From Selenomonas sp. AE3005 (GTDB lineage Bacteria > Bacillota > Negativicutes > Selenomonadales > Selenomonadaceae), in assembly GCF_000686945.1 (NCBI RefSeq), contig NZ_JMME01000012.1, positions 62,001 through 126,000 of the forward strand: a stretch of 64,000 bases of DNA. The letters run 5' to 3'. Both the position numbers and the translations under genes were made by a program. The notes beneath the pieces are model-generated. The model did no database searches and was not told the origin of the DNA. It saw only the letters and a program-made list of their open reading frames with translations. Within the stretch, counting starts at the first letter, position 1, and the number at the start of each line of letters is the position of its first letter. Below are positions 17,827 through 26,733 of this stretch, one piece after another.

Positions 17827-17880
17827 ATAAAGTCAAAAAGTCAATAAAACATTTGACTTTTTGACTTTATCCTGTATAAT
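17827..17880 (+). promoter_or_regulatory. clpB promoter inside a long dyad operator
   Basis: A perfect inverted repeat with 18-bp arms (17827-17844 with 17853-17870) and an 8-base centre; each arm contains two GTCAA units eight bases apart. The -35 TTGACT (17853-17858) lies in the right arm, with a 16-base spacer to TATAAT (17875-17880). The AGTCAAA heptads resemble CtsR boxes, but CtsR heptads are normally separated by three bases rather than one. Binding here should block RNA polymerase. Confidence 0.8.
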
Positions 17881-17929
17881 AAGATTTAGAAATGAGGATT
17901 TAACCGCGAGTTTAACGGAGGAATACATT

Positions 17930-20506
17930 ATGGGACAGGAAAAATATACTGCCAAGACTATGGCTGCCCTGCAGGGGGCACAACAGATGGCCGCTATGCG
18001 TTATCATCAGGAAATCACTTCCTTGCATGTGCTGCTGGCACTAGCCAAGGAGCCGGAAGGGCTGTTAAATGACATTTTCACTGAGTGTCAGACGGATGTG
18101 CCCATGCTCAAAGCCCGGCTGGAACAGGAACTGGGCAAGATTCCGAGCGTCCGCGGAACGGACAGGCTGTCGATGGGCATGGATATGGTACGCGTACTGG
18201 CCCGGGCGGAAGAGTTTGCCAAATCCATGCAGGACGAGTATTTGTCAACGGAGCATTTGCTGCTGGGGCTGGCTGTTGATGGCAGCAGTGATGTGCAGAA
18301 TATCTGCAAGGAATTTAAACTGACCAAGAGCAATATTCAAAGTGCTATCAAAAAACATCGTAAGCAGAATGTCACCAGCGATAATCCTGAAGATGGGTAT
18401 AAGTCGTTGGAAAAATTTGGCCGTGACCTGACCGCGGCTGCCCGTCAGGGGAAACTGGACCCCGTGATTGGCCGCGATGAAGAAATTCGCCGGACGATTG
18501 AAATTCTTTCTCGGCGCACGAAGAACAATCCGGTGCTGATTGGTGAGCCGGGTGTCGGCAAGACGGCTATTGTCGAAGGCCTGGCCCGGCGTATCGTAGC
18601 AGGTGATGTGCCGGAATCCTTGAAGAACAAAACCCTGTATTCGCTCGATATGGGTTCACTTATTGCCGGGGCCAAGTTCCGCGGCGAATTTGAGGAGCGG
18701 TTAAAGTCCGTACTCAATGAAATCACCAAGTCCGATGGGCAGATTCTGCTCTTTATCGATGAAGTACATACGGTGGTGGGTGCCGGTGCTGCTGAAGGGG
18801 CCATGGATGCCGGCAACCTCTTAAAGCCGATGATGGCCCGTGGCGAACTGCGCTGTATCGGTGCAACGACGCTGAACGAATACCGCAAGTACATCGAAAA
18901 GGATACGGCTCTGGAGCGGCGTTTCCAGCCGGTAATGGTGGGGCAGCCCAGCGTGGAGGACACGATTTCCATTCTGCGCGGCCTCAAAGAGCGCTATGAA
19001 GTGCACCACGGCGTGCGTATCCGTGACGCAGCACTGGTGTCGGCGGCTGTACTGTCTGACCGCTATATTTCCGACAGATTCCTGCCGGATAAGGCCATTG
19101 ACCTGGTGGATGAGGCCGCAGCTAAACTGCGTACGGAAATCGAATCCATGCCGGCACCTATCGATGAAATCCGCCGCAAAATCATGCAGCTGGAGATTGA
19201 AGAGCAGGCGTTAAAGAAGGAAACAGATGCTGCCTCCCAGGAAAAGCTGACGGAAATCACCAATGAAAAGGCTAAATTACAGGCTGAGGAAAACACGCTC
19301 AAAGGCAAATGGGACAGTGAAAAGCAGGCTATCCTGCGCGTCCGGGCTATCAAGAAGGAAATCGATGATGTCAACAGCCAGATGGAAAGTGCCGAAAGGG
19401 CGTATGACCTCAACCGCCTGTCGGAACTGAAATACGGTAAGCTGCCGCAGCTCCAGCAGCAGTTAAAGGAAGAGGAAGAAAAAATCGCTGCCCGGGCGCA
19501 GGGGGAAACTCTCTTAAAAGAGGAAGTGGGCGAGGAAGATATCGCCAAAGTCATCAGCCGCTGGACGGGGATTCCTGTCAGCAAAATGCTCACCGGTGAA
19601 CGGGAAAAACTCATTCATCTGGAAGATGTACTTCATGAGCGTGTCGTCGGTCAGGATGAGGCCGTAAAGGCGGTCAGCGAGGCTATCCTGCGTGCCCGTG
19701 CCGGCATAAAAGACCCCAACCGCCCCATTGGTTCCTTCATCTTCCTGGGGCCGACGGGCGTGGGCAAGACCGAACTGGCCAAGACACTGGCGGAGGCGCT
19801 CTTTGATGATGAACGCAGCATGATTCGCATTGATATGAGCGAGTATATGGAAAAGCACAGTGTGGCGCGTCTGATTGGTGCGCCTCCGGGATATGTGGGC
19901 TATGATGAAGGCGGCCAGCTGACTGAGGCTGTGCGCCGTCGTCCCTATAGTGTCATTCTGCTCGACGAAATCGAAAAAGCTCATCGTGATGTATTCAACG
20001 TACTGCTGCAGATTCTCGATGACGGCCGCCTGACTGATGGCAAGGGCCGGGTGGTGAACTTCAAGAATACGGTAATCATTATGACGAGTAATCTGGGCTC
20101 GCATGAAATCCTCAATAAGAATTATGAAGAGGCCCAAAGTGCGGTCAAGGAGATACTGAAGGAATATTTCCGTCCGGAATTCCTCAACCGTGTGGACGAT
20201 ATCATCGTGTTCAAGGCTTTGGCCAAGGAACAGGTGAAGAATATCGCCGGGATTCTCTTAAAGGCTCTGGGTGAACGTCTGGAACGTCAGGTGAAGATTA
20301 CCCTGGGCTGGAATGATGCCGCCTTGACGGCCCTGGCTGACCAGGGCTTTGACCCGAATTTTGGTGCCCGTCCGCTGCGTCGTCTGCTGGTACATACGGT
20401 AGAAACGGAGTTGTCCAAGGCTATTATCCGCGGCGATGTGCAGGAAGGTGATAAGGTCAGCATTGGGTTTGTAGATGGGAAGTTTACCTTTAGTAAAGAG
20501 GCGTAA
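17930..20506 (+). CDS. clpB: ClpB disaggregase
   Basis: Hexameric AAA+ chaperone that works with DnaK to dissolve aggregates. The 858 residues comprise the Clp N-domain ([20 protein letters not shown]), first AAA+ with GEPGVGKT and [14 protein letters not shown], a long coiled-coil middle domain (about 400-520, rich in Lys/Glu), second AAA+ with [12 protein letters not shown] and [10 protein letters not shown], and a C-terminal small domain. ATG 17930 follows ACGGAGG. Regulation through the dyad at 17827 suggests a heat-shock repressor. Confidence 0.98.
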   Translation: MGQEKYTAKTMAALQGAQQMAAMRYHQEITSLHVLLALAKEPEGLLNDIFTECQTDVPMLKARLEQELGKIPSVRGTDRLSMGMDMVRVLARAEEFAKSMQDEYLSTEHLLLGLAVDGSSDVQNICKEFKLTKSNIQSAIKKHRKQNVTSDNPEDGYKSLEKFGRDLTAAARQGKLDPVIGRDEEIRRTIEILSRRTKNNPVLIGEPGVGKTAIVEGLARRIVAGDVPESLKNKTLYSLDMGSLIAGAKFRGEFEERLKSVLNEITKSDGQILLFIDEVHTVVGAGAAEGAMDAGNLLKPMMARGELRCIGATTLNEYRKYIEKDTALERRFQPVMVGQPSVEDTISILRGLKERYEVHHGVRIRDAALVSAAVLSDRYISDRFLPDKAIDLVDEAAAKLRTEIESMPAPIDEIRRKIMQLEIEEQALKKETDAASQEKLTEITNEKAKLQAEENTLKGKWDSEKQAILRVRAIKKEIDDVNSQMESAERAYDLNRLSELKYGKLPQLQQQLKEEEEKIAARAQGETLLKEEVGEEDIAKVISRWTGIPVSKMLTGEREKLIHLEDVLHERVVGQDEAVKAVSEAILRARAGIKDPNRPIGSFIFLGPTGVGKTELAKTLAEALFDDERSMIRIDMSEYMEKHSVARLIGAPPGYVGYDEGGQLTEAVRRRPYSVILLDEIEKAHRDVFNVLLQILDDGRLTDGKGRVVNFKNTVIIMTSNLGSHEILNKNYEEAQSAVKEILKEYFRPEFLNRVDDIIVFKALAKEQVKNIAGILLKALGERLERQVKITLGWNDAALTALADQGFDPNFGARPLRRLLVHTVETELSKAIIRGDVQEGDKVSIGFVDGKFTFSKEA

Positions 20507-20520
20507 GTGCAGCGTGCTAT

Positions 20521-20686
20521 AACGAGGCAAGAAAATGTCCCCCACCTCAGCAGGTGGGGGCACGAATACCAAAACAGGCGGCGAGCATAACTCTCGCCTC
20601 GTTGAAACGCCAAGAGGAAGTTTTGCCTATGGCAAAACTGGAACAACGGCGTTATAAAGACGTCCATAAATATTTTTACCTAACAG
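20521..20686 (+). ncRNA. Candidate structured RNA or palindromic element after clpB
   Basis: Between clpB and a strong terminator lie several nested inverted repeats. AACGAGGC (20521-20528) can pair with GCCTCGTT (20596-20603). Inside are CCCCCACCT-CAGC-AGGTGGGGG (20539-20560) and GGCGAG/CTCGCC (20580-20585 with 20593-20598). Then comes AACGCC (20606-20611) with GGCGTT (20648-20653), enclosing AGTTTTGCC-TAT-GGCAAAACT (20619-20639). An extended -10 (TGCTATAAC, 20515-20523) could start a transcript. The hairpin style also recalls ends of IS200/IS605 elements, so a remnant of such an element is the main alternative. No matching named RNA recognised. Confidence 0.45.
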
Positions 20687-20729
20687 AAAAATCTGTTGAC
20701 TGCAAATGTAGTCAGCAGATTTTTTTTTT
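20687..20729 (+). terminator. Strong intrinsic terminator
   Basis: 15-bp stem AAAAATCTGTTGACT / AGTCAGCAGATTTTT with an 8-base loop and ten consecutive T. Confidence 0.95.
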
Positions 20730-20783
20730 GCCAATAAAGCTGTTATGTGGTATAATCACATTAACAAATGAATGAGTGTTCAT
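20728..20783 (+). promoter_or_regulatory. Promoter and ArsR/SmtB-like operator of the Zn/Cd ATPase
   Basis: TTGCCA (20728-20733), 17-base spacer, TATAAT (20751-20756). Just past the expected start is ATGAA-TGAGTG-TTCAT (20768-20783), the TGAA-N6-TTCA pattern of ArsR/SmtB metal-sensor operators. The -35 overlaps the T-tract of the preceding terminator. No ArsR-family gene is in the window. Confidence 0.75.
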
Positions 20784-20824
20784 ATATTGGTAATGGCTCC
20801 GGTGGGTGAGAGAGGAGACAGGTT

Positions 20825-22759
20825 ATGAATAAAAAGCAGAAGAAAAATCTGGTGCGGATTATCATTGCGGCTGTGCTGATGATTGTACTTGCCTTTACAG
20901 AGCTGGCAGGAATGCCGCGATTTTTTGCATATCTCGTGCCGTACCTTATTGTGGGCTATGATATTTTATATAAGGCCGGCAAGGGGATTAAGAACCGGCA
21001 GGCTTTTGATGAAAGCCTGTTGATGTCGATAGCCACTATCGGGGCGATGGCGCTGGCCATTTATGAAGACGGTGATTATACAGAGGCTATCGCGGTAATG
21101 CTGTTCTACCAGATAGGTGAATGGTTCCAGGCCTATGCGGTGGGGCGCAGCCGCCGGGATATCAGCGCTTTGATGGATATCCGGCCGGATTATGCCAATA
21201 TTGAGCAAGCAGACGGTACACTGGAAAAGGTTGAGCCGGATGAAGTGGAAATCGGCAGCATAATCGTGGTTAAGCCCGGGGAAAAAATTCCCCTTGACGG
21301 GATAGTGGTGTCCGGAGCCTCGAGCCTGAATACCGTGGCGCTGACAGGTGAGGCTCTGCCCCGGGAGGCCCAAGAGGGCGATGAGGTTATCAGCGGCTGT
21401 GTGAATCTGAATGGCCTGTTAAAAATTAAGACTACCAAGGATTTTGACGAGTCAACTGCCTCCAAGATTCTCGAAATGGTAGAGGACGCCAGTTCGCGCA
21501 AGTCCAAATCCGAAAACTTTATTGCTAAATTTGCCCGGGTATATACTCCTATCGTAGTTTATGCCGCCTTGGCGCTCGCTGTTCTGCCGCCATTGGTAAG
21601 AATATTGGGCATGGGACTGGCGCCGGAATGGGGGACGTGGATTTACCGTGCCCTGACGTTTCTGGTTATCAGCTGTCCCTGTGCCCTGGTGGTCAGTACT
21701 CCGCTGTCTTTCTTTGCCGGCATTGGCGGTGCCAGCCGTCAGGGGGTGCTGGTGAAAGGCTCCAACTATCTGGAAACTCTGTCGGAGGTAGCAACCATCG
21801 TCTTTGATAAGACGGGCACATTGACCAAGGGCGTTTTTCAAGTTACGGCCATTCACTCGGATAAATTGAATGAAGAACAATTGCTGCACCTGGCAGCCCA
21901 TGTGGAGCGTTATTCCACGCACCCCATTGCTGAGTCGCTGCGCAATGCCTACGGGCAGGAGGCAGACGGCTGTACTGTGGAACAGGTGGAGGAAATTGCC
22001 GGACAGGGTATCCGCGCACAGGTGAACGGGCAGACTGTCTACGTTGGTAATGCCAAGCTGATGGCGGCCATCGGTGCTGACTGGTATGAGTGTGATGCTG
22101 TCGGCACAATTATCCATGTGGCCATTGGCCAGGAATACGCCGGACATATCATCATTGCTGATGTGGTGAAAGAACATGCCGCCGAGGCGATTAAGGCCTT
22201 AAGGAAAAGTGGTATCCGGCAGACGGTTATGCTGACTGGTGATAATGCGGTCATAGCAGACAAAGTGGCGGCTGATTTACAGCTGGATACGGTTTACAGC
22301 CAGCTGCTGCCGCAGGATAAGGTGACGAAAGTCGAAGAACTTTTAGCACAGCAGGGAACTGGTAAACTAGCCTTTGTCGGTGATGGCATCAACGATGCAC
22401 CCGTGCTTTCCCGGGCTGATGTGGGGATTGCTATGGGAGCTATGGGTTCTGATGCGGCTATTGAGGCTGCAGATATTGTGCTCATGGACGATGACCCGTT
22501 AAAGATTGCGACAGCTATGAAGATTGCGCGCAAGACACTGAGAATTGTAAAACAGAATATCTGGTTCTCCATCGGTATCAAGGTGCTGGTATTGCTGCTC
22601 GGGGCCCTGGGCCTGGCCAATATGTGGGCGGCTATCTTTGCTGATGTGGGGGTAATGGTACTGGCGGTACTCAATGCCGTACGAGCCTTGTTTGTACCGC
22701 AAAGCGATGTTGTAAAAGCGGCTGGCAGTCAAATGCATACAGATGTGACTGCAGCCTGA
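20825..22759 (+). CDS. P1B-type Zn/Cd/Pb efflux ATPase without an N-terminal metal-binding domain
   Basis: Inner-membrane pump of 644 residues. The transport site CPC is Cys284-Pro-Cys286, the phosphorylated aspartate is Asp328 (FDKTGTLTKG), the actuator loop reads LTGEALPRE, and [15 protein letters not shown] follows. The last helices contain IFADVGVMVLAVLNAVRAL, whose DxG pattern is typical of the Zn/Cd (P1B-2) group. The protein starts directly with membrane helices; the HMA domain usually fused in front is instead a separate gene at 22796. GAGAGGAGA precedes the ATG. Confidence 0.95.
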   Translation: MNKKQKKNLVRIIIAAVLMIVLAFTELAGMPRFFAYLVPYLIVGYDILYKAGKGIKNRQAFDESLLMSIATIGAMALAIYEDGDYTEAIAVMLFYQIGEWFQAYAVGRSRRDISALMDIRPDYANIEQADGTLEKVEPDEVEIGSIIVVKPGEKIPLDGIVVSGASSLNTVALTGEALPREAQEGDEVISGCVNLNGLLKIKTTKDFDESTASKILEMVEDASSRKSKSENFIAKFARVYTPIVVYAALALAVLPPLVRILGMGLAPEWGTWIYRALTFLVISCPCALVVSTPLSFFAGIGGASRQGVLVKGSNYLETLSEVATIVFDKTGTLTKGVFQVTAIHSDKLNEEQLLHLAAHVERYSTHPIAESLRNAYGQEADGCTVEQVEEIAGQGIRAQVNGQTVYVGNAKLMAAIGADWYECDAVGTIIHVAIGQEYAGHIIIADVVKEHAAEAIKALRKSGIRQTVMLTGDNAVIADKVAADLQLDTVYSQLLPQDKVTKVEELLAQQGTGKLAFVGDGINDAPVLSRADVGIAMGAMGSDAAIEAADIVLMDDDPLKIATAMKIARKTLRIVKQNIWFSIGIKVLVLLLGALGLANMWAAIFADVGVMVLAVLNAVRALFVPQSDVVKAAGSQMHTDVTAA

Positions 22760-22795
22760 TATTTAATAAGCTAATGAGGAAAGGGCGTATTTATC

Positions 22796-23014
22796 ATGAA
22801 GAAAACTTACAAAATTGAAGTAGACTGTGCTAACTGTGCAAATCTGATGGAAGAGGCTGCCAAAAACACGGCCGGGGTTAAAGACGCCAGCGTCAATTTC
22901 ATGACTTTGAAAATGAAGGTGGAATTTGAAGAAGGCCAGGATGTACAGGCTGTTATGGAAAATGTCCGCAATAACTGCAAGCGTGTCGAAGATGACTGTG
23001 AGGTCTTTATCTGA
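22796..23014 (+). CDS. Stand-alone heavy-metal-associated (HMA) domain protein
   Basis: 72 residues forming one ferredoxin-like HMA domain. The metal site is CANC in EVDCANCANLMEEAA, the variant seen in Zn/Cd ATPase N-domains rather than in copper chaperones. It lies 36 bp after the Zn/Cd ATPase that lacks this domain, so it probably delivers metal to that pump or regulates it. The C-terminus carries extra cysteines (NNCKRVEDDCEVF). Confidence 0.9.
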   Translation: MKKTYKIEVDCANCANLMEEAAKNTAGVKDASVNFMTLKMKVEFEEGQDVQAVMENVRNNCKRVEDDCEVFI

Positions 23015-23026
23015 TTGCCGGCAATC

Positions 23027-23076
23027 TTGACATATACCCCCTATAGGTATAAAATTTATACCTATAGGGGGTATAT
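23027..23076 (+). promoter_or_regulatory. csoR-copA promoter embedded in a 45-bp palindrome
   Basis: TTGACA (23027-23032), 17-base spacer and TAAAAT (23050-23055). The sequence 23032-23076 is a perfect palindrome with 22-bp arms around one central base; each arm contains ATACC-N7-GGTAT with a run of five C or G. This matches the GC-flanked CsoR operator style, in two mirror-image sites. CsoR bound to it would cover the promoter, and copper would release it. Confidence 0.88.
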
Positions 23077-23094
23077 TTGTGTATGGAGGCTTTT

Positions 23095-23415
23095 ATGGAA
23101 ACAAGTGCTGCAGGCTGCTGTGGCGGTGAAGTAAGACATAAACACCGCGATAAGGATGGCAGGGAATACAAGAAACTGATATCCCGGCTGAACCGTATTG
23201 AAGGGCAGGTACGGGGCATTCGCCGTATGGTGGAAGATGACAGGTACTGTGTGGATATCATGACGCAGGTCAGTGCAATTCAAGCCGCCTTGGGCGCTTT
23301 TAATAAGGAGCTTTTGTCTGAGCATATCAAAAGCTGCGTAGTGCATGATATCCGTGAAGGTGATGACGCAGTGGTGGACGAGCTCGTAATGCTATTGAGC
23401 AAAATGGTTCGCTGA
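23095..23415 (+). CDS. csoR: Copper-sensing repressor, CsoR family
   Basis: 106-residue all-helical repressor. The copper ligands of the family are present as Cys52 (DRYCVDIM), His77 and Cys81 ([11 protein letters not shown]). The fold signature [15 protein letters not shown] is intact. ATG 23095 has GGAGG five bases upstream; earlier in-frame starts (TTG 23077, ATG 23083) lie before or inside that site. An N-terminal tail with CC and several His ([11 protein letters not shown]) is longer than in many CsoR proteins. It is autoregulated through the palindrome upstream and leads the copA transcript. Confidence 0.93.
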   Translation: METSAAGCCGGEVRHKHRDKDGREYKKLISRLNRIEGQVRGIRRMVEDDRYCVDIMTQVSAIQAALGAFNKELLSEHIKSCVVHDIREGDDAVVDELVMLLSKMVR

Positions 23416-23429
23416 GGCGAGGTGATAAA

Positions 23430-26003
23430 ATGAAAAAAGAACGGTTTACGATTACAGGCATGACCTGTTCGGCTTGTTCGGCCAGAGTGGAAAAAGCTGT
23501 GACGAAACTGGCTGGCACGCAGGACGTGAGCGTAAATCTGTTGACTAATTCCCTGCAGCTTGCTTATGATGAAGGGCAGCTAAGTCCGGCGCAAATCATT
23601 GCGGCTGTGGAACAGGCAGGCTATGGGGCCAGTCTGAAGGACACAAAGCAGACAAGTGAGCCGCAGGCTGACGGCGATGATATATGGGCTAAGGACGCAG
23701 CGGCATTGCAACAACGGCTTTGTTTATCACTTGTGTTTTTACTGCCGCTTATGTATATCGCCATGCACCAGATGGTTTATGGCTGGCTGGGCCTGCCAGT
23801 GCCGGAAATTATACAGACGATTTTTGCCGGCCCGGAAAATGCCTTAACCTTTACTTTGGTCCAGTTTTTGTTGTTGCTGCCCATAATGTACCTGAACAGG
23901 AAATACTATATAAATGGTTTCCGCAATCTGTTTCAAGGTGCGCCGAATATGGACAGCCTCGTGGGCATGGGCTCGATGGCGGCGGCCGTATTCGGGGCCT
24001 TTGCCATGTTTCGCATGAGCTGGGGACTCGGCCATGGTGACTGGGGACTGGTAGCTGAGTACAGCCGTAATCTTTATTTTGAATCGGCAGGTATGATAGT
24101 TACGCTGATTACCGTGGGAAAATTCATGGAGGCCAAGGCCAAAGGCAAAACAGGTGCGGCACTGGCCGGGCTTATGGCTTTGGCACCACAGCAGGCCGTT
24201 GTCATGCGCGGCGGTCAGGAAGTCACTATCCCGGCCGACAGTCTGGCCGTGGGCGATGAAATAGTCGTGCGTCCCGGAGAACGACTGCCGGCTGATGGTG
24301 TGGTGCTTTCCGGCCAGACCAGTGTGGACGAGTCGGCGCTGACGGGGGAGAGCCTGCCGGTGTTTAAGCAGCCCGGTGACAAGGTTACGGCGGCCACGTT
24401 GAATAAAAACGGCGCAATTCATTTCCGGGCGGAAAAAGTGGGCGGTGATACGGCTATCAGCCAGATAATCCGCCTGGTAGAAGAGGCCAGCGCCAGCAAA
24501 GCACCACTGGCCAGACTGGCTGACCGCATAGCCGGGGTGTTTGTGCCGGTGGTTATCATCATTGCGCTGGCTGCCGGTGGTATCTGGCTGGCCTTAGGCG
24601 AGAGTGTGGAATTTGCGTTTTCGATGGCGATTTCCGTGCTCGTCATTTCCTGTCCATGTGCCCTGGGACTGGCTACGCCGGTGGCGATTATGGTAGGGAC
24701 CGGCAAGGGAGCGGAGAACGGCATTCTCATAAAATCCGGTGAAGTACTGGAAAATGCCCAGGCCGTAGATACGGTGGTCATGGATAAGACAGGAACCATT
24801 ACAGAGGGCAAGCCTGTGGTTACTGATGTAATTCCCCTGGCCTTATCCGAATCTGAGCTGACAGCATTGGCGGCAGGGCTGGAGAAAAACAGTGAACATC
24901 CGTTGGCTGAGGCCGTTATGGCCTATGCGGCGGAAAAGGGGCTGACGCCTGTGCCGGTAAATGATTTTCAGGCTGTTATTGGCAAGGGGCTTACAGGCCG
25001 TGCCGGTGCCAGCCTGTGCCTGGCTGGCAATGCGGCCTTTATGGAGGAACAGGGCGTAGATACGGCGTCCTGCCATAAGGAATTGACAAGGCTCACTGCT
25101 GAGGGGAAAACACCGCTGCTGTTCGCACAGGACGGCAGGCTGGCCGGGATTATCGCTGCCGCTGACAGGGTGAAGGAATCCAGCAGCGAGGCTATCAGGC
25201 AGCTGAAACAAATGGGGCTGGAAGTCATAATGCTGACCGGTGATAATGAACGTACCGCCGAGGCCGTGCGCCGCCGTCTGGGATTGACAAAATGCATTGC
25301 CGGGGTGCTGCCGGCCATGAAGGAGCAGCATATTGCTGCTTTGCAGGCCGCAGGGCACAAGGTGGCTATGATTGGTGATGGTATCAATGACGCTCCGGCC
25401 CTGGCACGGGCAGACGCAGGCATTGCCATTGGTGCCGGTACAGATGTGGCTATGGATAGTGCTGACGCTGTGCTTATCAGGAGCAATCTGCTCGATGCGG
25501 TAAGTGCCATCAAGCTGTCCCGGGCCGTAATCCGCAATATCAAAGAAAATTGGTTTTGGGCATTTATCTACAATATCATTTGCATACCTTTGGCCGCAGG
25601 TCTTTTGTACCCGGCTTTTGGGCTAAAGCTCTCCCCGATGATAGGGGCAGCGGCCATGAGTATGTCCAGTGTTTGTGTGGTTCTGAACGCATTGCGGCTG
25701 CGGTCTTTCCGGCCGGAGCGCAGTGACGCCGGGAGTGAAAATACACAAGGTAATCAGGAAAGACAGGTATCTGTCGGAAAGGAAGGAATAAAAATGGCTA
25801 TGGAAACTGAATTAAAGATTGAGGGCATGATGTGTGCTCATTGTCAGAAACATGTAAATGACGCCCTGAGCAAGATGGCCGGTGTCACGGCTGTGGAGGT
25901 AAATCTGGAGGCTGGTACGGCTAAAGTTACCGCCGGAAGGGACATTTCCCGGGATGAATTTGCGCAGGTAATCACCGATGCCGGGTATGAACTGGTAGGT
26001 TAA
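23430..26003 (+). CDS. copA: Copper-exporting P1B-type ATPase with N- and C-terminal HMA domains
   Basis: 857-residue Cu(I) pump of the inner membrane. The N-terminal HMA has GMTCSAC (Cys13, Cys16), the transport site is CPC (Cys408, Cys410), the phosphorylation site is Asp452 ([10 protein letters not shown]), and [12 protein letters not shown] is present. [11 protein letters not shown] and [13 protein letters not shown] are P1B-1 copper signatures. Unusually, a second HMA (MMCAHC, Cys802 and Cys805) follows a polar linker at about 740-788. That region includes a ribosome-binding site and ATG in frame, so the tail can also be made alone. It lies 14 bp after csoR. Confidence 0.96.
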   Translation: MKKERFTITGMTCSACSARVEKAVTKLAGTQDVSVNLLTNSLQLAYDEGQLSPAQIIAAVEQAGYGASLKDTKQTSEPQADGDDIWAKDAAALQQRLCLSLVFLLPLMYIAMHQMVYGWLGLPVPEIIQTIFAGPENALTFTLVQFLLLLPIMYLNRKYYINGFRNLFQGAPNMDSLVGMGSMAAAVFGAFAMFRMSWGLGHGDWGLVAEYSRNLYFESAGMIVTLITVGKFMEAKAKGKTGAALAGLMALAPQQAVVMRGGQEVTIPADSLAVGDEIVVRPGERLPADGVVLSGQTSVDESALTGESLPVFKQPGDKVTAATLNKNGAIHFRAEKVGGDTAISQIIRLVEEASASKAPLARLADRIAGVFVPVVIIIALAAGGIWLALGESVEFAFSMAISVLVISCPCALGLATPVAIMVGTGKGAENGILIKSGEVLENAQAVDTVVMDKTGTITEGKPVVTDVIPLALSESELTALAAGLEKNSEHPLAEAVMAYAAEKGLTPVPVNDFQAVIGKGLTGRAGASLCLAGNAAFMEEQGVDTASCHKELTRLTAEGKTPLLFAQDGRLAGIIAAADRVKESSSEAIRQLKQMGLEVIMLTGDNERTAEAVRRRLGLTKCIAGVLPAMKEQHIAALQAAGHKVAMIGDGINDAPALARADAGIAIGAGTDVAMDSADAVLIRSNLLDAVSAIKLSRAVIRNIKENWFWAFIYNIICIPLAAGLLYPAFGLKLSPMIGAAAMSMSSVCVVLNALRLRSFRPERSDAGSENTQGNQERQVSVGKEGIKMAMETELKIEGMMCAHCQKHVNDALSKMAGVTAVEVNLEAGTAKVTAGRDISRDEFAQVITDAGYELVG
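25794..26003 (+). CDS. copZ: CopZ-like copper chaperone from an internal start in copA
   Basis: In-frame ATG at 25794 (codon 789 of copA) is preceded by GGAAGGA at 25781-25787, spacing six, as good as the starts of neighbouring genes. Translation from it yields a free 69-residue HMA protein, [17 protein letters not shown]..., the size and motif of CopZ, which hands Cu(I) to CopA. Either this is a nested gene giving both fused and free forms, or a former copZ gene recently joined to copA by loss of a stop codon. The internal start is inferred from sequence only. Confidence 0.6.
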   Translation: MAMETELKIEGMMCAHCQKHVNDALSKMAGVTAVEVNLEAGTAKVTAGRDISRDEFAQVITDAGYELVG

Positions 26004-26055
26004 TCAGTGACAAAAAGGTGCTGTGCAAAAAGTATACTATAGCTTATCGACAAAC

Positions 26056-26665
26056 ATAAATTGCAGTTTAACGTTTGGTGCGTGCTTATTTTTATTTGTT
26101 ACAGCTCAGTCGGGTGGAGGTGGTAATACTTTTCGCTGTTTCACTGAATGGCCCACCAGCAAAAGTATGTACTTTTCTAGTAACATGCGCCGGCAAGCAG
26201 TCGGCGCGATTGTTCATCTCGGTTTCTAGAAACTGTTGTTTGTGGGCCAGTCCTCACTGCGTTCGGACAGTCGTTCCACTGCGAAAAGCATCACCACCTC
26301 CGCCCTAAGCGACGTTTGTGTAAACTGATTCTTTCGCAGTGACAGGGAGCAGGCACATCGATGTTCTTGTAACAGGAGCAACGGGTTCGTGACAATTGTA
26401 AATAGCGTTGCTGGGGGCGAACGGGGGAGTGATTTTTATGCGGGGAGCGACTGCCTGAGCGCAGCGAAGGCCGGCACACTGCAGGACATCACTAAGCAAC
26501 TACGCTGAAAGGAGCGCCGTTGGCCTGCCCGGCGCAGGTAACTGGACAGCTATCTTTTCCGAGGTGTGTCGTTTAGCGGAGGCAGAAAAATTACTCCCCC
26601 GTGAACCCCATGCACGTATGAACGGGATATTTTTAAGAACTCTTTGACCGTCAAACTTCAATTTA
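26056..26665 (+). repeat. ~610-bp structured repeat, copy 2
   Basis: Very similar to copy 3 and somewhat less to copy 1. Paired helices include CGGGGGAGT (26422-26430) with ACTCCCCCG (26593-26601), and a GCAGGCACAT/ATGTTCTTGT hairpin in which two A-to-G changes relative to copy 3 leave G-U pairs on the plus strand. It lies after copA, without a terminator in front, and runs directly into a bidirectional terminator at 26665. No minus- or plus-strand frame inside looks like a protein. Confidence 0.87.
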
Positions 26666-26703
26666 AAAAAGTCCATTGACATTTTTTGTCAACGGACTTT
26701 TTA
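26665..26703 (+). terminator. Bidirectional terminator between copy 2 and the deacetylase gene
   Basis: Stem AAAAAGTCCATTGAC / GTCAACGGACTTTTT with one mismatch, A-rich on the left and T-rich on the right, so it can end both the plus transcript and the converging minus-strand gene. Confidence 0.88.
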
Positions 26704-26707
26704 GGTT

Positions 26708-26733
26708 AAGGGATTTTTCACAGTCCCTTTTTT
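26708..26733 (+). terminator. Second plus-strand terminator
   Basis: AAGGGA (26708-26713) with TCCCTT (26724-26729) followed by T to 26733; it overlaps the stop codon of the converging gene. Confidence 0.6.

Noticed and set aside
20554-20775. 73-codon frame after clpB (tail like LKRQEEVLPMAKLEQ)
   Set aside because: It runs through several hairpins and a terminator and lacks a ribosome-binding site; structured RNA or an element scar is more likely.
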